NCBI GenBank assembly: GCA_964035545.1
Contig: CAXIUT010000067.1
Coordinates: 1 to 22,386 of the forward strand
Reading direction: 5' to 3'
Length of the DNA: 22,386 nucleotides
From: Bugula neritina
Taxonomy: Eukaryota > Bryozoa > Gymnolaemata > Cheilostomatida > Bugulidae
Part shown: in pieces, positions 21,328 to 22,386 of the stretch
Numbering within the stretch: the first letter of the stretch is position 1
How the letters are laid out: each line of letters begins with the position of its first letter
Notes under the pieces: model-generated
Databases searched by the model: none
What the model was told of the DNA's origin: nothing
Seen by the model: only the letters and a program-made list of their open reading frames with translations
Translations under genes and position numbers: made by a program

Positions 21328-22254
21328 TAATCCACAACTCCTATCAAATAAACAAATAATAAGTCACATCCCTTGTGCCATAATGAAATCCACAACTGCT
21401 ATCAAATAAACAAATAATAAGTCACATCCCTTGTGCCATAATGAAATCCACAACTGCTATCAAATAAACAAATAATAAGTCACATCCCTTGTGCCATAAT
21501 GAAATCCACAACTGCTATCAAATAAACAAATAATAAGTCACATCCCTTGTGCCATAATGAAATCCACAACTGCTATCAAATAAACAAATAATAAGTCACA
21601 TCCCTTGTGCCATAATGAAATCCACAACTGCTATCAAATAAACAAATAATAAGTCACATCCCTTGTGCCATAATGAAATCCACAACTGCTATCAAATAAA
21701 CAAATAATAAGTCACATCCCTTGTGCCATAATGAAATCCACAACTGCTATCAAATAAACAAATAATAAGTCACATCCCTTGTGCCATAATGAAATCCACA
21801 ACTGCTATCAAATAAACAAATAATAAGTCACATCCCTTGTGCCATAATGAAATCCACAACTGCTATCAAATAAACAAATAATAAGTCACATCCCTTGTGC
21901 CATAATGAAATCCACAACTGCTATCAAATAAACAAATAATAAGTCACATCCCTTGTGCCATAATGAAATCCACAACTGCTATCAAATAAACAAATAATAA
22001 GTCACATCCCTTGTGCCATAATGAAATCCACAACTGCTATCAAATAAACAAATAATAAGTCACATCCCTTGTGCCATAATGAAATCCACAACTGCTATCA
22101 AATAAACAAATAATAAGTCACATCCCTTGTGCCATAATGAAATCCACAACTGCTATCAAATAAACAAATAATAAGTCACATCCCTTGTGCCATAATGAAA
22201 TCCACAACTCCTATTAAATAAACAAATAATAAGTCACATCCTTTTGAACGGTAA
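21328..22254. repeat. 58-bp subtelomeric satellite, 16 copies
   Basis: The unit begins AAATCCACAACTGCTATCAA and ends CCCTTGTGCCATAATG, period 58 bp. Unit starts fall at 21328, 21386, 21444 and so on to 22198. The fourteen inner copies (21386-22197) look identical. The first and last copies share CTCCTAT in place of CTGCTAT, and the last also diverges at its 3' end. It lies 57 bp from the right telomere. Perfect inner copies indicate recent expansion or homogenisation. Confidence 0.97.
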
Positions 22255-22310
22255 TGAATCTTATTTATTGGTTATATAAAATTAGAATTATTATATATAA
22301 TTTATCTATA

Positions 22311-22386
22311 GGGGTGGGGTTGGGGTTGGGGTTGGGGTTGGGGTTGGGGTTGGGGTTGGGGTTGGGGTTGGGGTTGGGGTTGGGGG
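22311..22386. repeat. Right telomere, G4T2 repeats
   Basis: Starts GGGGTGGGGTT, then perfect GGGGTT units to the last base, which extends one G run to five. This is the 3' G-rich strand of the chromosome end, complementary in type to the left telomere. Confidence 0.97.

Noticed and set aside
21328-22254. CRISPR-like array
   Set aside because: The 58-bp units abut directly with no variable spacers, and the organism is a eukaryote.

Overview
The window is macronuclear DNA from a ciliate. It opens with a CCCCAA telomere (1-93) and closes with a GGGGTT telomere (22311-22386). Coding regions end only at TGA, carry many in-frame TAA and TAG codons, and are cut by GT-AG introns mostly 20 nt long. 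TAA/TAG fall at conserved glutamate (or Asp/Lys) positions: the catalytic Glu-Glu pair of a PARG, GDETLRFW of CDH1, RLKEE and PELEGKT of UFC1, DLE of SURF1. Conserved glutamines that I could check are all CAA/CAG. The code is therefore most likely UAA/UAG=Glu, UGA=stop (the peritrich nuclear code, NCBI table 30), not the common Gln code. This points to a peritrich oligohymenophorean; the genus cannot be read from the sequence.

The window looks like two units joined head to tail. Unit 1 (1-14106) has the form of a complete small gene-dense chromosome: left telomere, about 930 bp of subtelomere with a 26-bp tandem repeat, 11 genes with short spacers, a 21-bp minisatellite, and a 75-bp GGGGTT block. 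Its genes are: unknown small protein (+); unknown one-TM protein, Tctex-type dynein light chain, CDH1/Fizzy-related APC/C activator and PP2A scaffold A subunit (all -); SURF1-like COX assembly factor, SEC61 alpha, CFAP77-like ciliary protein and a tail-anchored TPR protein with three Cys-Pro motifs (all +); UFC1 (-); mitochondrial ATP synthase alpha (+). All frames close cleanly once the tiny introns are removed.

Unit 2 (14107-22386) starts directly after the internal GGGGTT block without a CCCCAA telomere. It holds a three-repeat Myb protein (-), a large acidic protein with at least four diverged repeats and a possible C2-like end (+), a small Cys-rich protein (+), a poly(ADP-ribose) glycohydrolase (-) and a 16-copy, 58-bp subtelomeric satellite before the right telomere. 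The PARG and the repeat protein contain several one-base frame breaks inside otherwise well conserved coding sequence. Unit 1 shows none. The simplest reading is that unit 2 is a separate, less accurately sequenced fragment joined to the telomere of unit 1, although a true interstitial telomere with decaying genes is possible.

The genes are ordinary eukaryotic housekeeping functions (mitochondrial energy, ER translocation, UFMylation, cell-cycle proteolysis, phosphatase scaffold, cilium) and do not form one pathway. No operons, CRISPR arrays, tRNAs or rRNAs were recognised.
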